A stretch of 64,000 nucleotides of DNA from G963677185 sp963677185 (GCA_963677185.1 OY781889.1:2232001-2296000); one strand, 5' to 3'. Counted from the stretch's first letter, positions 43,619 through 52,274 are shown. Program-made: numbers and translations. The notes: generated by a model not told the origin, from the sequence alone.

Positions 43619-44743
43619 TTACACTGCCAGTTGCAGCACCTCGTTGACAGCGGTCCAATCCTCGCGCAGTGATTCCGTACCCATCAGGGTTCCAATATGA
43701 CCGCCTTCGGTCAATATCTCCACCACGTCTTCAGGAGGGGTAGAAACCAGGTTCTTAAGGGCAAAAGCCTGGGCTGGCGGAGTTATATGGTCTTTCTTGC
43801 CAGCCATGATTATTACCGGGCAGGTGATGTTGCCCAGGTTAACCGGTTGTCCCAGCACTTCAAAGGCGCCTTTTTTTGTCAGATTGTTTTCTTTGAAAAT
43901 ATTTTTTATTATATCGAGATAGAAGCGGCCGGGAATCATCTGTGTGTAGCCGTACCAGTCTTCAAAAAGGATAAATCGCTTGATAGCGTCTTCATCATGA
44001 TTTTTCACCATTTCCCACAGGCGGTAGTATTTACGGACGTAATGCTCTTCGCATTGCATATTTTTAAATCCGGTCAACAGATACTGGCCGTTCATCAGTC
44101 CGTTTCCCGTGGATACGAGGTACTCGAAAAAGGACATGGGCAGCTGGGCGTTGTCCACTATGGGTGATGGCGAGGCATGAACGTCAATCGGCGCAGCCGC
44201 GCTGACCAGGGTTGCAATCTTGTCAGGGAACAGCGAAGTGTACAAAGTAGCCTGCCAGCCCCCCTGGCATTGGCCAACGATATGGATCTTAAAAACGTCG
44301 TTCCGCTTGCGAATTGTTTCAACCGCTTCATCAGTCAGACGCAATATGTCGCTCATGGATAGATCCCTGTACTCATCGGTGGCTGAAACCCATTCGCAAA
44401 CATAAACATCGTATCCATACATATGGAATACTCTTACGAGACTCTGGGAAGGCGAGTAATCCGCCAGGCAGGAATGGTGGCCCGCCTGCGGGGGAAGAAT
44501 TAAAACCGGCCTCTTGGCTTCGGAGACCCTTTTATTGGGGAAATGCCGGAGGCGCAGGGTTTGATGCTCATAAACAATGTTGTTTGGAGTTGCCCAGGAA
44601 ACCTGTGGTGACTCAATCCGGGTCAGTATTTGGATATAACGTTCGACGTCCGGATTCTTTATCATGGGCGACCACCAGTGCATGCCGTAGTCCATAGCAG
44701 ACCCGGTTATGCTTGGCGGCTTTAAATATACCGTTGAAGCCAT
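43619..44743 (-). CDS. PHA-synthase-like alpha/beta hydrolase
   Basis: A 374-residue protein related to class III poly(3-hydroxyalkanoate) synthases. The lipase-like box is GQCQGG with nucleophile Cys159, the hallmark of PhaC; Asp in AGKKDHITPP and His in GGHIGTL complete the triad. No PhaE partner, phasin or depolymerase is adjacent. Storage of 3-hydroxybutyryl units from beta-oxidation is plausible and such granules are known in Syntrophomonas. Close relatives of PhaC that are not polymer-forming exist, so the call is not certain. It is 29 bases downstream of the acyl-CoA synthetase gene, in one operon; AGAGGGGG precedes the start. Confidence 0.75.
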   Translation of the reverse strand: MASTVYLKPPSITGSAMDYGMHWWSPMIKNPDVERYIQILTRIESPQVSWATPNNIVYEHQTLRLRHFPNKRVSEAKRPVLILPPQAGHHSCLADYSPSQSLVRVFHMYGYDVYVCEWVSATDEYRDLSMSDILRLTDEAVETIRKRNDVFKIHIVGQCQGGWQATLYTSLFPDKIATLVSAAAPIDVHASPSPIVDNAQLPMSFFEYLVSTGNGLMNGQYLLTGFKNMQCEEHYVRKYYRLWEMVKNHDEDAIKRFILFEDWYGYTQMIPGRFYLDIIKNIFKENNLTKKGAFEVLGQPVNLGNITCPVIIMAGKKDHITPPAQAFALKNLVSTPPEDVVEILTEGGHIGTLMGTESLREDWTAVNEVLQLAV

Positions 44744-44772
44744 CGTTTTTCCCCCTCTGTTCTGTTATAAAG

Positions 44773-46548
44773 CTATATAAACACGTTACCGGCCAGGATT
44801 TCATCGTAGATTTGCCTGGTCAGTCTCATATACTGATCCTTGACCGTGTCGTAAAAATACATCGTATCCTTAATATTTTCGATATCCAGGCCCTGGTTCT
44901 GCAGTCTTTTCTTAACAGATTTCAACTCCGGCAGGGGAATGCTGGGATCCAGCATGCGAATAAAGCGGGGGCGGGCATGTTCTGGCATGCGGCGGATCAT
45001 ATATTGGCTGAAGTTGGTCCAGTCCAGTTTTTCGCCTTCAAGCATTTGAATCGCGGCCATGCCGCAGCGTCCTTCAAATCCAGGCAGCTTGAGGCTGAAA
45101 ACCACGGCATCGTCAATGCCGCCAAAAAATTTAACAATGACGTCGGCCACATTGCTGGCGGATACGGTTTTACCCTTCCAACGGTAGGTATCACCGAGGC
45201 GGTCAATGAATCGAATGTAGTCGTTGTCATATAACTCGACCAGATCGCTGGTATTGAAATATTTGTCTCCGTCTTGGAATGCATTGCATATTATGCGTGT
45301 TTCGCTGGCATCAGGGTCGTTGATATATCCTGGAAAATCATTAAGCCTGTTGATTTCAGCCATCAGCACCCCGGCGTCGCCAGGTTCGCATTTGATTAAA
45401 TGTCCTGCGTTATCGGTCACCAGTTCCTCGCTTTCCGCGTCATAACAGGCGACTTCACCCTGGCGCATGCCACTGAAGGTAAGGTTGCCGCACATGCCCG
45501 GAACTTCGTCATAATTAACAAAGACGCCCACGCCTTCGGTGGTGCCGTATAGCTCAATTACATGGTCCAGGGCGAAGCGCTGCTTGAAAGGTTCAATCAG
45601 GTTGCCCCACATGCCGTTGCAGGCCATGACTTTTAACGGATTGTCAGCATCATCTGGGTGACTGGGCTGCCTGATAAGATAGCGGGCCATTTCGCCGATA
45701 CCCATCCAAAAATCAGCTTTATACTTGCGTACTTCTGACCAGAAGCGCGATACCGAAAACTTTCGGCGCAGCACCATGGTGCTGCCGGAAATAATCATGC
45801 CGGAAAAACAAATATTGAAACCGGCGTTCATGTACAGGGGAACACAGACGTATTGAATGCTGGAAGGATTCATATAACTTTGCATGACTATTCGGAGACC
45901 CGCTCCCAGAAAACGCTTGTGAAATATGGGGACCGCCTTGCGGGACCCGGCTGTACCGGATGTGTACATGTATGCCAGCGTGTCATCAGTTGTGATGCTG
46001 CCGGTAGTGGCTGGATTATCTAATGGCTGGGCATCCAGCAAAGGTGTCAGGTGACTCATGCCTGGAGGCAGAGCAATATCAAGATTGTCGCCTTCCACCA
46101 GGATAGTTGCGGGTGAGCGAAGGCGGATTCGTTCCTGAATGGTATCGAACACGTCTAACAACTCGTGTCCGACGATTACTGCCCGGGCTTCGACAATATT
46201 AATCGCATAAGCCAGCACTTCACCGCGCAGACCGATGTGCAGCAGGGAGCATATCACTCCTATCTTGGCCATTCCGGCTACCGCGGCCAGGTATTCAGGT
46301 CGGTTGTCCATAAGCAAAGCGACGACATCGCCCCGGACCAATCCCAGTGATGCAAAGTAATGAGCATACTGGTTAGCCTGGGAATTTAACTGTGCATAAC
46401 TAATGCTCTCGGCATCATATAGTATAGCCGGCTTGTCCGGCTGTTCAGCAGCCCACTTCTCCAGGTAAGAGCCCAGGGAAAATTTCTGTGGTTCCTGCAT
46501 GCTCACGAGTGTTTGCCGGTGGGGATTGTCAATTAGTCTGCCGTCCAC
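44773..46548 (-). CDS. Acyl-CoA synthetase (AMP-forming, very-long-chain/FATP-like)
   Basis: A 591-residue adenylate-forming enzyme that activates a fatty acid with ATP and CoA. Seen: the AMP-binding P-loop YMYTSGTAGSRKAVP, the ELYGTTEG motif and the C-terminal FIDRLGDTYRWKG hinge with KTVSASNVADV. The layout (ELYGTTEGVGVF, DNDYIRFIDRLGD) is nearest to the FATP/very-long-chain group rather than classical FadD. Start is a GTG at 46548 after GAGGGGG. Gene order suggests it feeds the PHA-synthase-like protein with acyl-CoA. Confidence 0.88.
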   Translation of the reverse strand: MDGRLIDNPHRQTLVSMQEPQKFSLGSYLEKWAAEQPDKPAILYDAESISYAQLNSQANQYAHYFASLGLVRGDVVALLMDNRPEYLAAVAGMAKIGVICSLLHIGLRGEVLAYAINIVEARAVIVGHELLDVFDTIQERIRLRSPATILVEGDNLDIALPPGMSHLTPLLDAQPLDNPATTGSITTDDTLAYMYTSGTAGSRKAVPIFHKRFLGAGLRIVMQSYMNPSSIQYVCVPLYMNAGFNICFSGMIISGSTMVLRRKFSVSRFWSEVRKYKADFWMGIGEMARYLIRQPSHPDDADNPLKVMACNGMWGNLIEPFKQRFALDHVIELYGTTEGVGVFVNYDEVPGMCGNLTFSGMRQGEVACYDAESEELVTDNAGHLIKCEPGDAGVLMAEINRLNDFPGYINDPDASETRIICNAFQDGDKYFNTSDLVELYDNDYIRFIDRLGDTYRWKGKTVSASNVADVIVKFFGGIDDAVVFSLKLPGFEGRCGMAAIQMLEGEKLDWTNFSQYMIRRMPEHARPRFIRMLDPSIPLPELKSVKKRLQNQGLDIENIKDTMYFYDTVKDQYMRLTRQIYDEILAGNVFI

Positions 46549-46897
46549 GCCTCTACCCCCTCATTTACTTGCCGCAGTGGATTATCACGGCTAAATAAGC
46601 TATTGCATACGCAAATAATTCGGCATTTTTAATTCGCCGTATTCTTCAAATACTGACGATTTAGCCGATTACCAAATTTATTATACTTGAGTGCCGCATT
46701 AATCGCAATTTAATCCCGATACAGTACTTGATATTTTTGTAACCCATTCTTTCAGCATTTGGTGTTTACATATTCCCGAATTGATACAGTTTGTAAAATG
46801 CAGTCTGAACAATGAAAAATAGGGATGATTATAAATTGTACTTTTTTAACATAAAACGGTAAAAATACCAGGAATGAGCGTGTGATGCAGAAAAAAC
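46549..46897. other. AT-rich intergenic stretch
   Basis: About 350 bases between divergent genes. No gene, repeat or structure was identified before the promoter at 46898. Confidence 0.4.
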
Positions 46898-46926
46898 TTG
46901 TTATTTTCAGTGGATTGAAGTATAGT
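46898..46926 (+). promoter_or_regulatory. Sigma-A promoter of the zinc-ribbon gene
   Basis: TTGTTA (46898-46903), 17-base spacer, TATAGT (46921-46926). It implies a leader of about 120 bases. Confidence 0.75.
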
Positions 46927-46990
46927 AATAAAGGTTAATGTGTGTTTGTGGATGACCGCCAGCCCCTTCTCGAATATCAGTTAGTTGCGA

Positions 46991-47020
46991 GGGGATTATT
47001 GCGAGATTTTAATCCCTTTT
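46991..47020 (+). promoter_or_regulatory. Terminator-like hairpin in the leader of the zinc-ribbon gene
   Basis: GGGATTA (46992-46998) and TAATCCC (47010-47016) form a 7-bp stem followed by TTTT, between the promoter and the ribosome site. It may be an attenuator. Confidence 0.45.
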
Positions 47021-47053
47021 GCACGACCAAAGATATTTAGAGGAGGATTTTTT

Positions 47054-47365
47054 ATGTACTCAGACAAGACTCTCAACTGCAAACAGTGTGGTGTGGATTT
47101 CGTATTCACAGCTTCAGAGCAGGAATTCTACGCGGAAAAGGGATTCACTAACGAACCCGGACGCTGCCCAGAATGCCGCGCGCAGAGGAAGGCAGAAAAC
47201 AGATCTCGCAGTGGCGGCGGATTTAATCGTCCCGAGCGTCAGATGTTCCCGGCAGTATGCGCAGCCTGTGGCAAGGACACCATGGTTCCTTTCCAGCCCA
47301 GTGGCGATAAGCCCGTATATTGCAGAGACTGCTTCAAACCGCAGAATCGCAACAACAGCTGGTAA
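47054..47365 (+). CDS. Zinc-ribbon protein with three CxxC pairs
   Basis: A 103-residue protein (start at 47054 after AGGAGG). Cysteine pairs: CKQC near residue 9, CPEC near residue 38, then CAAC near residue 70 and CRDC near residue 90. The spacing gives two zinc ribbons joined by a Ser/Gly/Arg-rich linker (residues 44-62). The N-terminal half matches the probable zinc-binding domain also fused to cold-shock proteins in other bacteria. It probably binds nucleic acid; that is inference. Own promoter and strong terminator make it a single-gene unit. Confidence 0.82.
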   Translation: MYSDKTLNCKQCGVDFVFTASEQEFYAEKGFTNEPGRCPECRAQRKAENRSRSGGGFNRPERQMFPAVCAACGKDTMVPFQPSGDKPVYCRDCFKPQNRNNSW

Positions 47366-47374
47366 ACAGCCGAC

Positions 47375-47410
47375 AAAAGGCCCTGACGCAAGTCAGGGCC
47401 TTTTTTTTTT
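47375..47410 (+). terminator. Strong terminator of the zinc-ribbon gene
   Basis: AAAGGCCCTGAC-GCAA-GTCAGGGCCTTT followed by ten T residues; the loop is a GNRA-type tetraloop. Confidence 0.95.
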
Positions 47411-47466
47411 ACCCCAGACCGATGCGGAAAGCGCATTTTGTTGCCATTTTACAAGAGATGAAAGCT

Positions 47467-47496
47467 GAAACCCTGATGTAAGTCAGGGTTTTAATA
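47467..47496 (+). terminator. Second hairpin resembling the preceding terminator
   Basis: AAACCCTGA and TCAGGGTTT form a 9-bp stem around TGTAAG, followed by TAATAA. The centre (CCTGA-n-AAGTCAGGG) matches the upstream terminator, so it may be a diverged copy. Confidence 0.55.
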
Positions 47497-47564
47497 ATAA
47501 GATTTGATATAATTAATCGTGACTCCCGACGCCAGCCAGGGGTCTATTCTTACAACAGGGAGGC

Positions 47565-48302
47565 ATGAACATGGAATTACAGCAGTTGGTTGCAGCAATC
47601 AAGACCCGGTTGGAGGCAGAGGCTGATCCGGAACTGGCAGTCAAGTATTCGCGGTATTTCAAAGAAGGATATGACGCCTACGGTCTTGCTCAAGGCGTAC
47701 TGAACGGGCTGGCCAGGGAATTGCTGGACCTGCATAAAAATGAGCTGGGCATGCTTGGATTTATGGAGCTGGGCGATTTGCTGATGCATGACGGCAAATA
47801 CGAGGAAATCATGCTGGCGATTATACTTATGGCCTCTTTCAAAAAGCAGTTTGATAAAAGCGTTTATGAACGGTGCGGCCACTGGCTGGATGATGGCATA
47901 GTCAACTGGGCTCATTCTGATGTTTTATGCGGCGAGGTTATGAAAATCCTCTGGCAGCAAGAAATCATTACCCTTGAAGATATTGCTAATTGGCGCAGTG
48001 CAGACAGCAAGTGGAAGCGACGGTCTGTTCCGGTGAGCATGCTTACATTACTGAAAAAGGAGCATAACATTTCTGAACTTTTGGATTGCATTGAACCATT
48101 GATGATGGATGAGCAAAGGGTCGTGCATCAGGGGACCGGGTGGTTTTTAAGGGAAGCATGGAAACTTCATCCTAAAGAGCTGGAAGCCTTTCTTATGAAA
48201 TGGAGGGAGACAGCTCCACGTTTGGTCTATCAATATGCCACTGAAAAGATGTCCAAAGAAGAGCGGGAAAGATTTCGCCGGTCAAAAAAGAAAAAACAAT
48301 AG
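47565..48302 (+). CDS. AlkD-like DNA alkylation repair / HEAT-repeat protein
   Basis: A 245-residue all-helical protein with the order of AlkD-type glycosylases: LAVKYSRYFKEGYDAYGL near residue 24, WLDDGIVNWAHSDVLCGEV near 115, WRRSADSKWKRRSVPVS-type region around 145-160, and VHQGTGWFLREAWKL near 195. AlkD removes alkylated bases such as 3- and 7-methylpurines using HEAT-like repeats. The Trp and Asp residues expected near the binding cleft are present. Both ATG 47565 and 47571 fit the GGGAGG site. Single gene. Confidence 0.8.
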   Translation: MNMELQQLVAAIKTRLEAEADPELAVKYSRYFKEGYDAYGLAQGVLNGLARELLDLHKNELGMLGFMELGDLLMHDGKYEEIMLAIILMASFKKQFDKSVYERCGHWLDDGIVNWAHSDVLCGEVMKILWQQEIITLEDIANWRSADSKWKRRSVPVSMLTLLKKEHNISELLDCIEPLMMDEQRVVHQGTGWFLREAWKLHPKELEAFLMKWRETAPRLVYQYATEKMSKEERERFRRSKKKKQ

Positions 48303-48416
48303 CGCTGGAGCGCTGCCATTTCACCAGATTGAGTCCTCTCGTTTCCAGGCAAATAATAAATGTAAGACTGGTAGAAAAACCGTGAGGAGGTTTTGAACCC
48401 TCCTCACATGTAGAAT

Positions 48417-50603
48417 CTATTCAGGAAGCACCGGTTTTGCCTCAGGGGGATTGGCCAGCATTCGTGCCAGAAGCACGTTGATGAGCGAGCCGTTGTCGCC
48501 GCCAGCCATGATATCCGGGGTTATTTTTACGCTGCCAGAAGAAATGAGCTTCATTATTTCGATTAAGGCCACCGATTCCGGGCCGATGGCTTCGCGGGTC
48601 AGGCGGTATGCTTCGGAAGTAGCCTTCCCGATGGACAGGATTTTTTCGGCTTCGCCCTGTCCTTCCAGTTTCACCCTGTCGGAATTCCCTTCGGCTATGG
48701 TGATGGTTTTTATCTTGTCCTGCTCGGCTACTTTGACCCCGATTTCCGCAGCCACAATGTCCCCCTGCTTATTGGCCTGGGCGGTAGTCCGTTCCATGTC
48801 AATGCGCTTAATCTGGGCTTCTTTTTGCTGGGCGTACATGTCCTGCTGCTGGGCGGCGATGACCTTATTGGTCTGGGTTTCCATAAGGGCTTCGGGGATC
48901 TGGATTTGGCAGATGAGTACGCTTAATACATCGACATGGTATTTTTCCAGCTCATGCTGGACCTTTATCAGGGCCAGTTCCTGCTGCTCATGCCGGTCTT
49001 GCAGAAACTTCATGGCTTCCGTGGATGAGGCCTGGTTGCGGAAGCTGCTGTCTATCAGGGGATGAATGACGTTGGTGACCAGGTTGTCTATGCTGCCGAT
49101 GCGGGCTACCATGTACGGTGCCTGTTCTGGCTGCACCCGTATGACCACCTTGACCCCGACTTTTATAATGAAGCCATCCTTGGATGTGACGTTAAGGGGA
49201 TTGAAACCGCCCTGGACTTCATCATCCCAGTCAATGGTAATATTAGTGGTTTTAACGATTATCGGCACATAAGCCCTCTTATTAAGAAAATATGTTCCGG
49301 GTCCGGCAACATCCAGTTGAATGCCTCGATAACCGCGTCCTACCACATAAGATTCTACCCGATCCCCTGAAATATCGGCAGCGCCTACTGCAGCACTGCG
49401 ATCGGGCTGCTGGCCGACATTGGAAATTATTACAGCTACTTCACCCTGGCTGACTACAGCGGCGGCATCCAGGTCTACCGTGAACATCATGGGATTGATA
49501 TAGAAGGTTCCCGGAGGTAGTACATCCAGTTGCGGACCGCGCTGTCCGCGGTTGGATAGAAACGCTGCTCCGTTTTGATAGCTGTCGTGTCCTGGTACGG
49601 ATGGTGCAACTACTTCGGTCGAGGGCAGAGGCGCTCCGTCCCGGGCAGTTACCAGGCCAACCTGGCCTGAATTAATTATAATGGCAGGAGTCGGGGTAAC
49701 CTGGAACATCTGGATATTAATCCTGTATTTGCCAGGCTGCAGTATATCCAGCTGGGGTCCTTTCTGGCCGCCGTTGGCAATAAAGGCGGCTCCGTTCTGG
49801 AAGTTGTCATGTTCAAGAACGGACTGGGCCAGCAAGCGGCCCGGATCCATAGGCGAGCCGTCCTGGGCGGTTATTATCCCGATAGTGCCCTGAGGAATAA
49901 CGGTTATAGGCTGCAGGGTCACCCTGAACAGCTTGGTGTTAATGCGGTAAGTGCCCGGAGCGATGTAGTCGATCTGAGGCCCCTTCTGTCCGCCGTTGCG
50001 CAGAAAAAGCTCTGAATCCTGGAAGGCGTTGTGTCCTTCAACTGAAAAGGCAAAGATATGGCCAGCCAGCATAGTGGCGCCGTCCGTGGCTTCAACGAGG
50101 CCGATAGCGTCTTCCGGTATGCTAATTGATTTTACTACGGTGATATTAAACAAACGGGTGTTAATGCGGTAAGTTCCGGGAGGGACAACATCGACCTGAG
50201 GGCCCTTCTGCCCGTCATTTTGAAGGAAAGCTTCCCCGTCCTGAAAAAAGTTATGTCCGGTTACCGAGCGTCCAAATATGTGGCCTGCCCCGACAGGGCG
50301 GCCATCCACTGATTCCACCAGCCCGATTCCGTCTTCGGGAATGACGATAAAGCTTTGCTTGGTAACCCTGTATAAATAAGGAAAAAACAGGTGAATGCCA
50401 GGCCCCAGCGTGGCCGCCTGCAGGCCGATTTCCCCCTTCTGGGCTATGACCCGGTCGGGAGGCAGCGGATGTCCAAAGTATTTGCGCTCAACCAGGCCGA
50501 TTTGGCTGCCACCGATAACGACAATCATGTTGGAAGCCCAGGTAAGTATTACTATGATGACCACACCGAGTAGAATAGCTATACCAGCGATCAACCATCC
50601 CAT
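48417..50603 (-). CDS. Large SPFH/Band 7 protein with tandem N-terminal repeats
   Basis: A 728-residue protein starting at 50603 (AAGGAGGTG; the frame upstream is not coding). Residue 4-25 is a membrane helix, and the next 70 residues begin the repeat series. Four or five repeats of about 77 residues follow (pattern GQKGPQ-x-D-x-x-x-PGTYRIN, then a strand and a V/I-x-x-G-x-x-G loop), up to about residue 440. A Band 7/SPFH domain comes next (WDDEVQGGFNPLNVT) and then a long coiled coil (IAAQQQDMYAQQKEAQIKRID) with a flotillin-like tail. It likely forms a membrane-associated oligomer. Function is unknown; the repeats are like the GPQ-PGxYxIN units of other bacterial SPFH proteins. Confidence 0.82.
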   Translation of the reverse strand: MGWLIAGIAILLGVVIIVILTWASNMIVVIGGSQIGLVERKYFGHPLPPDRVIAQKGEIGLQAATLGPGIHLFFPYLYRVTKQSFIVIPEDGIGLVESVDGRPVGAGHIFGRSVTGHNFFQDGEAFLQNDGQKGPQVDVVPPGTYRINTRLFNITVVKSISIPEDAIGLVEATDGATMLAGHIFAFSVEGHNAFQDSELFLRNGGQKGPQIDYIAPGTYRINTKLFRVTLQPITVIPQGTIGIITAQDGSPMDPGRLLAQSVLEHDNFQNGAAFIANGGQKGPQLDILQPGKYRINIQMFQVTPTPAIIINSGQVGLVTARDGAPLPSTEVVAPSVPGHDSYQNGAAFLSNRGQRGPQLDVLPPGTFYINPMMFTVDLDAAAVVSQGEVAVIISNVGQQPDRSAAVGAADISGDRVESYVVGRGYRGIQLDVAGPGTYFLNKRAYVPIIVKTTNITIDWDDEVQGGFNPLNVTSKDGFIIKVGVKVVIRVQPEQAPYMVARIGSIDNLVTNVIHPLIDSSFRNQASSTEAMKFLQDRHEQQELALIKVQHELEKYHVDVLSVLICQIQIPEALMETQTNKVIAAQQQDMYAQQKEAQIKRIDMERTTAQANKQGDIVAAEIGVKVAEQDKIKTITIAEGNSDRVKLEGQGEAEKILSIGKATSEAYRLTREAIGPESVALIEIMKLISSGSVKITPDIMAGGDNGSLINVLLARMLANPPEAKPVLPE

Positions 50604-50741
50604 GATGACACCTCCTTCAAAATAGTGTGTTAAAATAATAGAATAAGTGCAGAAAAGCGTGTAATGAGCAAGATTGCTTGAACGAATCATACCATAAAAA
50701 GGGAATGGATGGAAGATGCAAACCCCGCCTCGGCCTTTTGC

Positions 50742-50770
50742 TTGACTGGGTAGAGTATCTGTGCTAACCT
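50742..50770 (+). promoter_or_regulatory. Sigma-A promoter of the rplU operon
   Basis: TTGACT (50742-50747), exact 17-base spacer, TAACCT (50765-50770). The leader to the start codon is about 95 bases. Confidence 0.78.
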
Positions 50771-50775
50771 TTCTA

Positions 50776-50858
50776 AGGTTTTCCCGATTTTTTCAACCGC
50801 ACGGGGAAGGTTCTTAAATGGCTAAAGGCCTGCCTTGGCTCCGGCGAGTCTAAAAGAT
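50776..50858 (+). promoter_or_regulatory. Ribosomal protein L21 leader
   Basis: The leader forms a TTTTCCC/GGGGAAG stem, then contains ATGGCTAAAGGCC-TGCCTT-GGCTCCGGC (50818-50846). This part is nearly the same as in the tandem motifs at 33481-33586. Firmicute rplU genes are known to have an L21 leader; I assign this by position rather than by an exact match to that family. Confidence 0.5.
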
Positions 50859-50872
50859 ATGGAGGAAGAAAG

Positions 50873-51208
50873 ATGTACGCAATAGTGGAAACCGGCGGCA
50901 AACAATACAAGCTTGCCGAAGGCGACGTCGTCAAAGTGGAGCTTATCAAGGGCGAGGTCGGCGAACAGGTGAATCTGGACAGGGTTCTCCTGGTAAAGAG
51001 CTCTGAAGACAACATTCAGGTAGGGAGTCCGGTAGTAGCGGGCGCCACTGTGGCCGTAAAGATTCTGGAACACGGCCGGCACAAAAAAATCCTGGTAATG
51101 AAGTACAAAAAACGCAAGGATTACCGGCGCAAGAACGGGCATCGGCAGTGCTATACACAGATTCGGGTAGAGAAGATTTCGGCTCCCGGTGTAAGCATTT
51201 CCAAGTAA
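50873..51208 (+). CDS. rplU: 50S ribosomal protein L21
   Basis: Large-subunit protein bound to 23S rRNA. The 111-residue product has the L21 N-terminus MYAIVETGGKQYKLAEGDVV and the basic C-terminal motif KRKDYRRKNGHRQ, with YTQIRVEKI at the end. First gene of the L21-Prp-L27-Spo0B-Obg block, the common Firmicute order. Its ATG follows GGAGGAAGAAAG. The leader may make it subject to autogenous control. Confidence 0.97.
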   Translation: MYAIVETGGKQYKLAEGDVVKVELIKGEVGEQVNLDRVLLVKSSEDNIQVGSPVVAGATVAVKILEHGRHKKILVMKYKKRKDYRRKNGHRQCYTQIRVEKISAPGVSISK

Positions 51209-51213
51209 CAGCC

Positions 51214-51546
51214 ATGATTGAGATTTCTGTATTCCGGACAGGCCAGCAGATAGAGGGATTCAAGATCAGCGGGCATTCCCGTCTGGCGAGGAAAGGCGAG
51301 GACATCTGCTGCGCCGCGGTTTCAGCCGTCAGCCAGACCGCCCTTGCGGGCTTATTGATGCAACTGGACAGCAAACCGGAGTATGAAATAAAAGAAGGCT
51401 GGCTGGAAGTCCATTTGAAGGATTTCAGCAGCGCAACAGACCTCGACAAAGCCCAGATAATAATGTCGACTATGGAAGCCGGGCTTCGCATGATAGCGGA
51501 TGAATATTCCCGGGCAGTCAGAATGAAAGATGAGCATGCTTCATAG
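51214..51546 (+). CDS. prp: Ribosomal-processing cysteine protease Prp
   Basis: Cysteine protease that trims the N-terminal extension of L27. The 110-residue product, starting at 51214 (MIEISVFRTG), has catalytic His21 (ISGHSRLARKG) and Cys33 (DICCAAVSAVSQTAL); longer frames starting upstream overlap rplU and are rejected. It lies between rplU and rpmA, as in most Firmicutes, and the neighbouring L27 carries the matching cleavage motif. No membrane or export signal. Confidence 0.92.
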   Translation: MIEISVFRTGQQIEGFKISGHSRLARKGEDICCAAVSAVSQTALAGLLMQLDSKPEYEIKEGWLEVHLKDFSSATDLDKAQIIMSTMEAGLRMIADEYSRAVRMKDEHAS

Positions 51547-51612
51547 AAAGCTCATTGGATAAGACGGTTGGAAAAGACCACGAATAGATTGTCAAGCAGG
51601 AGGAGCGGAATT

Positions 51613-51909
51613 ATGTTCAAGCTAGATCTTCAATTATTTGCACATAAAAAGGGTGTCGGCAGTTCGAAAAATGGCCGCGACAGTAAATCGAAGCGCCTGG
51701 GAGTCAAACGGTCGGATGGACAGTTGATAAAGGCTGGCACCATTATTATTCGCCAGAGAGGCACCAAGATTCATCCAGGAACCAATGTGATGAAGGGTAA
51801 TGATGATACCCTGTTTGCCACTGTTGACGGACAGGTGAGATTCGAACGCAAAGACAAGACCCGCAAGAAAGTCAGCGTTTATCCGGTACTGGAGAAAGCC
51901 ACGATTTAG
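51613..51909 (+). CDS. rpmA: 50S ribosomal protein L27 with cleavable N-terminus
   Basis: A 98-residue protein near the peptidyl-transferase centre. Start at 51613 after AGGAGGAGCGG; a longer frame to 51568 is rejected. The N-terminus MFKLDLQLF-AHKKGVGSS contains the Firmicute extension cleaved by Prp after Phe9, so the mature protein begins AHKKG. The rest (KRSDGQLIKAGTIIIRQRGTK) is typical. In organisms with this extension, removal is needed for ribosome function. Confidence 0.95.
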   Translation: MFKLDLQLFAHKKGVGSSKNGRDSKSKRLGVKRSDGQLIKAGTIIIRQRGTKIHPGTNVMKGNDDTLFATVDGQVRFERKDKTRKKVSVYPVLEKATI

Positions 51910-52016
51910 TTTCTGGTTTTTTTTAGTTCGACAGGTATTCAGGATTAATGCCGGGGCGGAAAGACTCTGCGGCGTGCAGGGAGACATCTGTCTGCGACAG
52001 GAAACCAGCTGCTAAC
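51910..52016. other. Leader-like stretch after rpmA
   Basis: About 100 bases with several short G/C-rich inverted segments (such as CTGCGG/GCGTGCAGG) but no recognisable riboswitch. It precedes the terminator at 52017. Confidence 0.35.
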
Positions 52017-52065
52017 GAGGCTCAATGTCATTCTATCGTAAATGATGTTGAGCCTCTTTGTTTTG
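52017..52065 (+). terminator. Terminator between rpmA and the spo0B-like gene
   Basis: GAGGCTCAA-TGTCATT and AATGATG-TTGAGCCTC pair over about 15 bp around CTATCGTA, followed by TTTGTTTT. It probably ends most rplU-rpmA transcripts or acts as an attenuator. Confidence 0.85.
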
Positions 52066-52274
52066 GTGTGCATTGCGGATCTTCAGGCTGGGCCCGGCGA
52101 ACCTTTTTAAAGCGCGCTCTGGCTTTCGCGGAATAACAGGAATTATGTACCGGGAAATACCGCGAATTATAAAAGGATTCAGAGAATCATGACGAGAGCC
52201 CCTTTATCACCCGGCCGGTATTTGATATGATGATAAGCAGCATTTACACATATTTCGTGTGGAGAGTGATTCAA

